DNA of 64,000 nt, from contig NZ_JAUZVZ010000012.1 in NCBI RefSeq assembly GCF_030717845.1, forward strand, positions 56,455 to 120,454. The letters run 5' to 3'. The first letter of the stretch is position 1; each line of letters starts with the position of its first letter. This document shows positions 26,153 through 33,267 of the stretch, piece by piece. The DNA is from Alkalimonas collagenimarina. GTDB taxonomy: Bacteria > Pseudomonadota > Gammaproteobacteria > Enterobacterales > Alteromonadaceae. Both the position numbers and the translations under genes were made by a program. A model generated the notes under the pieces. That model worked only from the letters and a program-made list of their open reading frames with translations. It searched no databases and was not told where the DNA came from.

Positions 26153-27115
26153 TTAGCCACCGAATACGGTGAAACTCAGACCAACATATACTCCATACCC
26201 AAGCAGAAGTAACCCACCCTCAACTCTGCTAAGCTTGCGGCCGGTGAATAGAAAAAGCAGCAATATCAAAGAGGTTGCTAACATCACCCACTGGTCAAAC
26301 TGTAAAATCCGCTCATGAACCGGTAACGGTTGCAGCAGTGCGGATACTCCGAGTATTCCCAAAAGATTAAAAATATTACTGCCCAATATATTTCCAATAG
26401 CCACATCAGCATGACGACGAAAGGCGGCAATGACCGAAATAGACAACTCGGGCAAAGAGGTGCCAACCGCGACAAGCGTCAGACCGATAACGGCTTCAGA
26501 CAGCCCAAATGACTCAGCGATTCCCACAGCTCCTTTCAATAGTACTTGGGAGCCCACCATCAGACATACCAAACCCAGCAAAACCGCAGTCACTATCCAC
26601 AGCATAGTTTTCGGCAGAGCAGTTACTTCCTCACCTTCAGCGATATGCAATGTTGCCGAGGGCACGGTACCTGCACGTTCAGTCCGGTAGGCCCAAATGA
26701 GGTAAGCCATCAACGCCAATAGAAAAATAGCGGCATCCGAGCGAGCGAGTGCGCTGCCGCCGACAAGAACAAGAAAAAGAATACTGGCAGCGACAACGGT
26801 CACCGCATCACGTCTTAATACCAGAGGCTTGACAGCAAGTGGTGTTATTAAGGCGCACAATCCTAATATCAGCAAGATATTGCTGATATTACTTCCCACG
26901 ACGTTGCCAATTGCGATATCGGGACGACCGTTCACAGCCGCATCAATCGAGACAACCAACTCTGGTGCCGACGTACCAAACCCTACAATTAATAAGCCAC
27001 TGAGCAAAGGTGAAACCTTCATACGCTTCGCTGCGGCCAGCGAACCTCTGATCAGTGCCTCACCACCACTTGTCAAAAGCAACACACCAATAACAACCAA
27101 CAGTAGGTTTAACAT
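26153..27115 (-). CDS. Calcium/sodium antiporter (CaCA family, YrbG-like)
   Basis: 320 residues, about ten membrane segments, with the two inverted alpha repeats of the family: GTSAPELVVSIDAAVNGRPD...GNVVGSNISN and GTSLPELSISVIAAFRRHAD...GNILGSNIFN. These carry the ion-binding acidic residues. It exchanges Na+ for Ca2+ (or a similar cation) across the inner membrane. The same-strand hypothetical gene downstream is about 100 bases away. Confidence 0.93.
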   Translation of the reverse strand: MLNLLLVVIGVLLLTSGGEALIRGSLAAAKRMKVSPLLSGLLIVGFGTSAPELVVSIDAAVNGRPDIAIGNVVGSNISNILLILGLCALITPLAVKPLVLRRDAVTVVAASILFLVLVGGSALARSDAAIFLLALMAYLIWAYRTERAGTVPSATLHIAEGEEVTALPKTMLWIVTAVLLGLVCLMVGSQVLLKGAVGIAESFGLSEAVIGLTLVAVGTSLPELSISVIAAFRRHADVAIGNILGSNIFNLLGILGVSALLQPLPVHERILQFDQWVMLATSLILLLFLFTGRKLSRVEGGLLLLGYGVYVGLSFTVFGG

Positions 27116-27332
27116 ATTGCCTCAAGAATCGCTTTTGTCAGTAACTGGCCTGAAGTACAGGATGAATGGCCAGTTGCTCTCTGTAAAATCATAGTGTATC
27201 TCGAAAACTTATTTAAATATATTCGATACAGGTATTGAACCGATTTACGCTTCAATTGGTCGAGCGGTACTGGTAGTGTTGCTCAAACTGGGTTAGTTTT
27301 TAAGCACCATAATAATAACGAGAGTTTCGCTT

Positions 27333-29051
27333 ATGAAAGGTTCCACCCTTGCCGTCTCAGCCCTTAGTTTACTGTGCTGTACCGCCTTCGCATACGACCG
27401 CATCACCGGCCATGACTTTGCCAGCCGCTCCGAAGTCATTGCTCAGCATGCCATGGCGGCCACCAGCCACCCGCTTGCTACCCAGATTGCCCTTGATGTG
27501 ATGAAACAAGGCGGTAATGCCATTGATGCCGCTATCGCTGCCAATGCAGCCTTGGGCTTAATGGAGCCGACCGGCAACGGCATCGGCGGTGATTTATACG
27601 CTATCGTCTGGGATGCCAAAACCGAGCAATTGTATGGCTTAAATGCCTCTGGTCGTTCCCCGCTTGGCTTAAGTTATGAGCATGTCGCTGGCGAACTGGA
27701 ACGCATGGGCCGTACCGATTTACCACCCCACGGCATGCTGCCTATCAGTGTACCGGGTGCTATTGATGGTTGGTTTGAACTGCATGAAAAGTTTGGCGCC
27801 TTGCCGATGCAGCAAATTTTACAGCCTAGTATCGATTACGCCGAACAGGGCTTTCCGGTCACCGAGCTGATTGCTTATTACTGGAACCGCAGTGTACCCA
27901 TTTTAAGCCCGCAACCGGGTGACTTTGTCGGTACCTTTACCATCGATGGCAAAGCACCACAAAAAGGCCAGATTTTTAAAAACCCGGCGCTTGGTGCCAC
28001 CTACCGGGCTTTAGCCACCGATGGCCGGGATGCTTTTTACCGTGGCGAGCTGACCAAAGCCATGGATGCTTTTATGCGTGAAAATGGCGGCTACCTGCGC
28101 TATCAGGATTTTGATCAACACAGTTCCAGCTGGGTCGAGCCGGTATCAGCCGAATACAAAGGCTACGAACTGTGGGAGTTGCCACCCAATGGCCAAGGCA
28201 TTGCTGCCTTGCAAATGCTGCAGATCCTGAAAAATTTTGATTTAGCTGCAATGGGTTTTAATTCCGCCGATAGTATTCACACCATGGTCGAGGCCAAAAA
28301 GCTGGCCTTTGAAGACCGGGCTAAGTTTTATGCCGACAGCGACTTCAGCAAGCAGCCGATTGCAGGCCTTATTTCTGAAGCCTATGGCCGTGAGCGCGCC
28401 AAGCTGATTGGTGAACGTGCAGCGCAGCGGGTCGATGCCGGTAACCCGCACCTGTATGAAGGCGATACCATCTATTTAACCACCGCCGATAAAGACGGCA
28501 ACATGGTGTCCTTGATCCAGAGCAACTACCGGGGCATGGGTTCTGGTGTGGTGGTCCCCGGCCTTGGCTTTGTGTTTCAGGATCGCGGCCAGTTGTTCTC
28601 AATGGATAAAGATCACGCCAACGTCTATGAGCCGGGCAAACGCCCCTTCAACACCATTATCCCTGCTTTTATTACCAAAGGTGGTAAGCCGTTGGTGAGT
28701 TATGGTGTCATGGGCGGCGCCATGCAACCACAAGGGCATGTGCAGATCCTCGTCAATATGGTCGATTACGGCATGAACCTGCAAGAAGCAGGTGATGCTG
28801 CCCGCTGGCAGCATTTAGGCAGTACCGAGCCAACCGATGGCCAGAGCATGTATCTGGAAAATGGTGGCTATGTCGAGGTCGAGCGTGGTGTGCCCTACCA
28901 TACCGTGCGCGAGCTGATGCAACGCGGTCATCAGGTGCGTTATGGCATGGGAGGCTATGGCGGTTATCAGGCCATAATGCGCGATCACGTTAATGGCGTT
29001 TACATCGGTGCGTCTGAATCCCGTAAAGACGGGCAAGCGGCTGGGTATTAA
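27333..29051 (+). CDS. ggt: Gamma-glutamyltransferase
   Basis: 572 residues with signal peptide (MKGSTLAVSALSLLCCTAFA). GGT landmarks: AATSHPLATQIALDVMKQGGNAIDAAIAAN at the start of the large subunit; the autocleavage Thr at T379 in EGDTIYLTTADKDGNMV, placed seven residues before the Asp as in the E. coli enzyme; and the NYRGMGSGVVVPGLGF and GGAMQPQGH regions of the small subunit. The periplasmic enzyme self-cleaves and transfers or hydrolyses gamma-glutamyl groups, for example of glutathione. AGAG precedes the ATG. The deacetylase-like gene follows after 92 bases. Confidence 0.95.
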   Translation: MKGSTLAVSALSLLCCTAFAYDRITGHDFASRSEVIAQHAMAATSHPLATQIALDVMKQGGNAIDAAIAANAALGLMEPTGNGIGGDLYAIVWDAKTEQLYGLNASGRSPLGLSYEHVAGELERMGRTDLPPHGMLPISVPGAIDGWFELHEKFGALPMQQILQPSIDYAEQGFPVTELIAYYWNRSVPILSPQPGDFVGTFTIDGKAPQKGQIFKNPALGATYRALATDGRDAFYRGELTKAMDAFMRENGGYLRYQDFDQHSSSWVEPVSAEYKGYELWELPPNGQGIAALQMLQILKNFDLAAMGFNSADSIHTMVEAKKLAFEDRAKFYADSDFSKQPIAGLISEAYGRERAKLIGERAAQRVDAGNPHLYEGDTIYLTTADKDGNMVSLIQSNYRGMGSGVVVPGLGFVFQDRGQLFSMDKDHANVYEPGKRPFNTIIPAFITKGGKPLVSYGVMGGAMQPQGHVQILVNMVDYGMNLQEAGDAARWQHLGSTEPTDGQSMYLENGGYVEVERGVPYHTVRELMQRGHQVRYGMGGYGGYQAIMRDHVNGVYIGASESRKDGQAAGY

Positions 29052-29143
29052 TTGCCGATTGTTATCGGTTATCCTCTTTCTGCTCCGCCAGTACCCTCGT
29101 TGCTGGCGGGTCGTTACTACTTCACACAGGCTGATAACGCTTT

Positions 29144-30181
29144 ATGAAAGTCATTTATTCAAACAAACATCAAGCCCATCAGGGCGGCATGGAACTGCAT
29201 CGCGGTGAGCTGGTGCCTTGTTATGAAATGCCAGAACGAGCCCAGTATATGCTGGATGCCGTCACTGCAGCCGGTTTTGAAATCTTACCGCCGCGCCACT
29301 TTGCTGATGACGTTTTAGAACGCGTGCATGCCGCCGATTATGTGCACTTCTTACGCACCGCTTACAGCCAGTGGCAAGCCGATGGCAAAAGTGGCTTTAT
29401 GCTGCCTAGTGCCTTCCCGGCACGCGGTCAGCGTCAGGATAAAATCCCAAGCGGCATCCATGCCAAACTGGGCTACTACAGCTACGATGCCAGCACCCCG
29501 ATGGTCGAAGGCACCTGGCAAGCGGTCGAAGCCGGAGCTCATAGTGCGTTAACCGCTGCCGCTTTGGTGGCAGAGGGCGAGCGCAGCGCTTATGCCTTAT
29601 GTCGCCCACCGGGCCATCATGCCGGCCATGCGACTTTTGGTGGTTATTGTTTTCTGAATAATGCCGCTTTAGCGGCGCAATACCTGCGTGATCAGGGCAA
29701 AGAAAAAGTGGTGGTGCTGGATGTCGATTACCATCATGGCAATGGCACTCAGGATATTTTCTGGCAACGGGATGATGTGCTTACCATCTCGATCCATGGC
29801 GACCCGGCTACTGAGTATCCGTTTTTCTTAGGTTACGCTGATGAGCAAGGCGAAGGTGCCGGGCTTGGTTATTGCCATAACTTTCCATTACCAGCAGGAA
29901 CCGATTGGCCGACTTACCAGCAGGTGCTGCTAAAAGCGCTGCAACTGATTAAGGACTTTAGCCCGGATGCCATGGTGGTATCCTTGGGTGTGGATACTTT
30001 TGAAGATGACCCAATCAGCGCTTTTAAACTAAAAGCCGAACACTACCCGCTACTAGGCCAGCATATTGCCAGTCTGGATTTGCCCACCGTCTTTATTCAG
30101 GAAGGGGGTTATGCAGTGGCAGAAGTAGGCTTGAATGTAGCGTCGGTATTGCAAGGGTTTGAGCAGGCAGCACAGCTTTAG
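29144..30181 (+). CDS. Histone-deacetylase/acetylpolyamine-amidohydrolase family protein
   Basis: 345 residues. The zinc-dependent deacetylase core is clear: CRPPGHHAGHATFGGYCFLNN (tandem His charge relay), VLDVDYHHGNGTQDIF (zinc Asp and His), and VSLGVDTFEDDPISAF (second zinc Asp). The ending VFIQEGGYAVAEVG holds the catalytic Tyr. Bacterial members deacetylate polyamines or other small amides. It is oriented with ggt. A degenerate second copy of its last 37 codons lies at 31960-32076, beyond the toxin-like genes. Confidence 0.93.
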   Translation: MKVIYSNKHQAHQGGMELHRGELVPCYEMPERAQYMLDAVTAAGFEILPPRHFADDVLERVHAADYVHFLRTAYSQWQADGKSGFMLPSAFPARGQRQDKIPSGIHAKLGYYSYDASTPMVEGTWQAVEAGAHSALTAAALVAEGERSAYALCRPPGHHAGHATFGGYCFLNNAALAAQYLRDQGKEKVVVLDVDYHHGNGTQDIFWQRDDVLTISIHGDPATEYPFFLGYADEQGEGAGLGYCHNFPLPAGTDWPTYQQVLLKALQLIKDFSPDAMVVSLGVDTFEDDPISAFKLKAEHYPLLGQHIASLDLPTVFIQEGGYAVAEVGLNVASVLQGFEQAAQL

Positions 30182-30366
30182 CTGTGTTGCCAAGCTTCTA
30201 ATCATGACGCCATGCCAAGAGCGAAATGAGGTGGCTGCAGGCCATGATAATCCTGCCCCATCTTTGCTTTGATAGCATGAGCAAGTGATAACTCTGATAA
30301 AATAATTCGCTTAGTATGCTTTTGAGATAACTTCATGCTTAGTGCCTAATGCAGGACATTAAAGAT

Positions 30367-30768
30367 TTAAAAAGAATATCCAAACACCCAGCTCAAAAGT
30401 ACCAACAGCAACGAGCAACTCATTGCACACATTAACCAGAGGCTTAACCACCAGTGTGAGGCAGAAGATAGCTGCCGTACTTTATCCATTCCATCAATGA
30501 AGTGATGGTTATTCCCTTTTGCTAACCACGATCCGCCCTTAACACGTTCGAGCCTCCAGCGAGCAAACGGAAATAGAATAGCCAGTGCATACCAAAAGCT
30601 CTTAAACGGCCAAACTACCATGTCACTAATCATATCTTGCTGATTCGACCTCAATAAACGCTGTAATGGCCTGGTTACAAACCATGCTACTAGTGGATAT
30701 GAGATAATCAATGACATAATTACAATAAAACCAAACACCTCAAACCACACAGAAAAGGTTTTATCCAT
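30367..30768 (-). CDS. Three-helix membrane protein, candidate immunity protein
   Basis: 133 residues with hydrophobic segments at about 9-32, 50-68 (amphipathic, Trp/Phe-rich) and 104-130, and a basic central loop. No family recognised. Its ATG follows the stop of the 357-residue gene by two bases, and its ribosome site (GGTAG) lies inside that gene's last codons, so the two are translationally coupled. Small multi-helix proteins placed this way are typical immunity partners of membrane-acting toxins; that role is inferred from position and topology only. Confidence 0.6.
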   Translation of the reverse strand: MDKTFSVWFEVFGFIVIMSLIISYPLVAWFVTRPLQRLLRSNQQDMISDMVVWPFKSFWYALAILFPFARWRLERVKGGSWLAKGNNHHFIDGMDKVRQLSSASHWWLSLWLMCAMSCSLLLVLLSWVFGYSF

Positions 30769-30770
30769 AA

Positions 30771-31844
30771 CTAGCTACCTGTCTCATGCATATAAATACG
30801 ATCAGCTTGGTTGAATATCGTCTCACCTACCCCTTGCCCAATACTGTCCGCTCTACTCGCAGCAACAACAGCTAACACAACTGCGGCTCCAATTAATACA
30901 ACCCAGCCTGCAGGTGTAAGACTTAACGCAATACCAATCGCTTTTGCAGCACCTACTGCCAAATAACCAGCACCCAGGCTTAAAGAAAATCCACCAACTT
31001 GCCTGAGTCCCTCTCTTACCCCAGAACGCCTGCCACCTGACTGAAAGGCTGTATTGACTCTAGCGCTTCGTAATCCCAGGTCTAACCCAATGACCCAGCG
31101 GTTCAGTATCGTCGTTCTTTTCATAAACCGCTGCAATGTTCTGGCTTGCTCGCCATTGGCAACGTTCAACGTTCGCCCGGTGCGGCGGCCTCCGGCGGTA
31201 TTGCTGTGCAATGAGCGGCCACTGCGGGCGACATTGACGCCTCGATCTACATTGGCCAGCGCGGAGCGGTTGGCTTGTGTGCCCAGATTGGCTTTGTAGC
31301 GCGCCAACTGCGACTGAAAGCGCTGCTGCATGTCAGCATGCAAACGTCGGACCTGAGCTTCTTTCGCCGCTATCTGTGGGTTGTAAGCACCCCGGCCGCG
31401 AGCTCCACGTGCCTGTGTTTTGGCCTGGCTCACCTCGTGTAAATCTACCAGTGCTTGCTGATACCGCACAATGGACTGCTGGAACGCATTGTATTGATGT
31501 TTGCTGGCCCCAATCAAGGCGCTGGCGGCATTGGCACCATGCTCCTCCACCATAGACATCACCGGGGTAATCAATTCTTCCGTAATAGCGGCGATTGCCA
31601 ACAGATGCTCGTCATAAAGCTCCGACGCTTGTTGCAAGCGCTGCATTTCAGTGGAAGAAAACTGATTCATCACCGAAAGCACACGCTCATCGCCAGGCTG
31701 GCAACTCATCAGATAAGGCGTATTGGGTAACAAAAGATCACTGCGCTGACGATTCAGCTGCCGGAATTGGTTTAATAACTCAGGTTGGGATGCAAATACC
31801 TGCTCTGCACGCTCCGCAGAGCGGGGGAAATAAAGTTCGGCCAT
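30771..31844 (-). CDS. Putative pore-forming/membrane-acting toxin
   Basis: 357 residues, no catalytic motif recognised. Layout: N-terminal about 1-75 (starts MAELYFPRSAERAEQVF), long helices about 75-195 (LYDEHLLAIAAITEEL..., Gln/Arg-rich coiled coil), a basic Gly/Arg/Ser-rich linker (about 200-280, RSGRSLHSNTAGGRRTGR), then a glycine-rich hydrophobic region at 284-311 and 312-330 (GGFSLSLGAGYLAVGAAKAI, AGWVVLIGAAVVLAVVAAS), and a short polar tail. Helical stalk plus C-terminal Gly-rich hairpin resembles colicin-like or type VI membrane-disrupting effectors. Good ribosome site (AAGGAC) that is masked by a hairpin. No signal peptide. Function is inferred; it could also be a phage-tail or structural protein. 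Confidence 0.55.
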   Translation of the reverse strand: MAELYFPRSAERAEQVFASQPELLNQFRQLNRQRSDLLLPNTPYLMSCQPGDERVLSVMNQFSSTEMQRLQQASELYDEHLLAIAAITEELITPVMSMVEEHGANAASALIGASKHQYNAFQQSIVRYQQALVDLHEVSQAKTQARGARGRGAYNPQIAAKEAQVRRLHADMQQRFQSQLARYKANLGTQANRSALANVDRGVNVARSGRSLHSNTAGGRRTGRTLNVANGEQARTLQRFMKRTTILNRWVIGLDLGLRSARVNTAFQSGGRRSGVREGLRQVGGFSLSLGAGYLAVGAAKAIGIALSLTPAGWVVLIGAAVVLAVVAASRADSIGQGVGETIFNQADRIYMHETGS

Positions 31845-31850
31845 AGCGAT

Positions 31851-31896
31851 GTCCTTATTGCTGCCAAAGAAAACGCTATTTTATGGCAATAAGGAC
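31851..31896 (-). promoter_or_regulatory. Hairpin masking the ribosome site of the toxin-like gene
   Basis: Perfect 11-bp inverted repeat: GTCCTTATTGC (31851-31861) and GCAATAAGGAC (31886-31896), loop 24 bases. On the minus-strand mRNA the 3' arm is GCAATAAGGAC, which contains the Shine-Dalgarno AAGGA that lies 7-8 bases before the ATG at 31842-31844. When folded, the site would be closed. It could also be a DNA operator. Confidence 0.65.
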
Positions 31897-31959
31897 GAGT
31901 AAATCAACATAAAAATTAACATTAAAATTACCATCCGCTAATTTACCGCGTAAACAGTC

Positions 31960-32076
31960 AGCCTGGATTTATCGACGGTTTTTATTCAGGAGGGTGGTTA
32001 TGAAGTGGCAGAAGTAGGCCAGAATGTTGCGGTTGTGCTACAAGGTTTTGAGGACGCCATTCAAGCCTCGGACTAA
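31960..32076 (+). pseudogene. 3' remnant of a second histone-deacetylase-like gene
   Basis: The frame reads SLDLSTVFIQEGGYEVAEVG, then QNVAVVLQGFEDAIQASD and TAA (32074-32076). It matches the last 37 codons of the intact deacetylase gene (30071-30181) with scattered changes, at a level too divergent for a recent duplication. Homology starts abruptly at 31960 and a stop codon lies nine bases upstream in frame, so no gene body is left. Confidence 0.88.
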
Positions 32077-32161
32077 CTGAGCTCCGAGGCGGCTTACAGA
32101 TGCTTGTTGCCCTTACCCAAAACCAGCGCTAACATTTGTACACAAAGCTGTGGAGGATACT

Positions 32162-32374
32162 ATGGATACCCGAATTCAATTTCGCATGGACGAAGACACA
32201 AAATGCCTGGCGCAACAATGTCAGGCACTGTCTCACGATGCCTTGTTAACTAAACAAGTCACTCAAGCATTTGAAAAGGTCGACTCAGGAAAAGCGATCT
32301 TTGTTGAGCATAACGTCGCCAAAACCCGGATGGCTGAGCGTAAAGCCACAATTCGAAATCGAAGCTTGGCATGA
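32162..32374 (+). CDS. Shortened RelB/DinJ-type antitoxin
   Basis: 70 residues from the ATG at 32162 (GGAGG upstream). The start MDTRIQFRMDEDTKCLAQQ and end TQAFEKVDSGKAIFVEHNVA, then RMAERKATIRNR, are those of a RelB/DinJ-like antitoxin family whose members I recall as about 95-100 residues. The middle segment between the DNA-binding N-terminus and the toxin-binding C-terminus appears to be missing by an in-frame deletion around CQALSHD. Its TGA overlaps the ATG of the toxin remnant (ATGA), the usual coupling. It may still be made, but the deletion probably impairs it. Confidence 0.7.
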   Translation: MDTRIQFRMDEDTKCLAQQCQALSHDALLTKQVTQAFEKVDSGKAIFVEHNVAKTRMAERKATIRNRSLA

Positions 32375-32482
32375 CTTTCAGGGAAGTGACCGCCCTCAAT
32401 GATTGTTTTATATTGTCTAGATGACTCACATATTCGCATAATGCGTGTACTGCACCAAAAGCAGAAATTCCCGAGCGATTAA
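32371..32482 (+). pseudogene. Remnant of RelE/ParE-type toxin with large internal deletion
   Basis: The ATG at 32371 overlaps the antitoxin stop. The first codons give MTFREVTALND, like the start of RelE/ParE-type toxins of this family, then the frame hits TGA at 32422-32424. From 32429 another frame reads HIRIMRVLHQKQKFPSD and TAA (32480-32482), the typical C-terminus of the same toxin. About 60 central codons are gone and the frame is shifted, so the toxin is dead. Confidence 0.75.
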
Positions 32483-32503
32483 TTATTTATCGGCAACGCT
32501 TTG

Positions 32504-32770
32504 CTAATGTGCGCCGCTTGTGGTGTCACTTTTGAGCTTGTTAGCAGCTTCAGCTCGCAAACGCTCCACAAGCCAAACTTTAATAATGGATTGTCGAGTA
32601 ACACCAACTCGAGCAGCTTCGCGGTCAAGTGACTCAACGACCCAAGCAGGGAAATCTACGTTAATGCGCTTCGCTTCCTGATTTACCCGCCGTGCGCTCT
32701 TAACGTCCAGATCATCAATGATGTCATCTGCATCTTCGTCAAACTTGGCGTCAAAATCTTTAGCTTTCAT
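32504..32770 (-). CDS. brnA: BrnA-type antitoxin
   Basis: 88 residues: acidic N-terminus (DEDADDIIDDLD) and a C-terminal ribbon-helix-helix-like part (KRINVDFPAWVVESLDREAA, VTRQSIIKVWLVERL), as in BrnA antitoxins. It overlaps the end of brnT by 11 bases. BrnA neutralises BrnT and represses the pair's promoter as a complex. Its 3' end lies 22 bases from the dead RelE-like gene, convergent with it. Confidence 0.88.
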   Translation of the reverse strand: MKAKDFDAKFDEDADDIIDDLDVKSARRVNQEAKRINVDFPAWVVESLDREAARVGVTRQSIIKVWLVERLRAEAANKLKSDTTSGAH

Positions 32771-33023
32771 ACAACTCTACCTCTCTCTTGCGCGAGCGTC
32801 GTACCGAAATAAGACGAATCTTCTCACCCCGATACGTGATAACAGCAGACCAGTGCTTCATCCCTATAAGACCAATAACCAGGTAACGAGGTTCATCAGA
32901 TGATTTTGCCCGAACTTCCAGTAGGTCTTGGTCTTCCCATAGCGCTTGAGCATCATGGAAGTCAATTCCATGCTTATGGCGATTCGTCTGACTTTTATCG
33001 TCATCAAACTCGAAAACATTCAT
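32760..33023 (-). CDS. brnT: BrnT-type toxin
   Basis: 87 residues, standard for BrnT, a RelE-fold ribonuclease that stops translation. Family marks are FEFDDDKSQTNRHKHGIDF at the N-terminus, then ALWEDQDLLEVRA, RYLVIGLIGMKHWSAVITYRGEKIRLISVRRSRKREVELY with the conserved catalytic-region Arg residues. The toxin gene precedes the antitoxin, the normal BrnTA order. No frameshift or missing core residue seen, so the pair should be functional. Confidence 0.92.
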   Translation of the reverse strand: MNVFEFDDDKSQTNRHKHGIDFHDAQALWEDQDLLEVRAKSSDEPRYLVIGLIGMKHWSAVITYRGEKIRLISVRRSRKREVELYES

Positions 33024-33051
33024 GAGTATAAATTATTCCTTTTTTACTCAT
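33022..33051 (-). promoter_or_regulatory. Inverted repeat at the brnT start, possible BrnA operator
   Basis: ATGAGTA (33022-33028) and TACTCAT (33045-33051) are perfect 7-base arms 16 bases apart, one arm overlapping the brnT start codon. BrnA autorepression is known for the family; the link to this repeat is a guess. Confidence 0.35.
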
Positions 33052-33130
33052 TTGGCAAGATAAATGGAGAGACCTGCCAACGTCTCAATCACTCGCTTGG
33101 CGCTTGCGTTGCATTGTTAAACTATTCGTT

Positions 33131-33156
33131 GGGGTGCAGGCTATCGCCTGGCACCC
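33131..33156. other. Strong hairpin in the brnT to SIR2-like intergenic region
   Basis: GGGTGCAGGC (33132-33141) pairs with GCCT-G-GCACCC (33146-33156) with one bulged G and loop TATC. TTCGT (33126-33130) and ACGAA (33168-33172) can extend it. The 33024-33262 gap has no gene; this hairpin and the attC-like element beside it are its only visible structure. Confidence 0.5.
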
Positions 33157-33183
33157 ATGATGACAGACGAAGCAGTCTATCTT

Positions 33184-33267
33184 GCTAATGGAAAAACTGA
33201 CTGGCCGCTAGCGTGGCCAGCAGAGCGGTTTTACCTATTGACTTCGAATATGCTCATATGTGTTAGC
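33184..33267 (-). other. attC-like element downstream of the SIR2-like gene
   Basis: Terminal arms GCTAA (33184-33188) and TTAGC (33263-33267) bracket a central hairpin CTGGCC (33201-33206)/GGCCAG (33215-33220). The SIR2-like stop codon TAA lies within the GCTAAC box, as often seen at cassette ends. Size 84 bases. Consensus match to the integron core site is imperfect. Confidence 0.35.
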
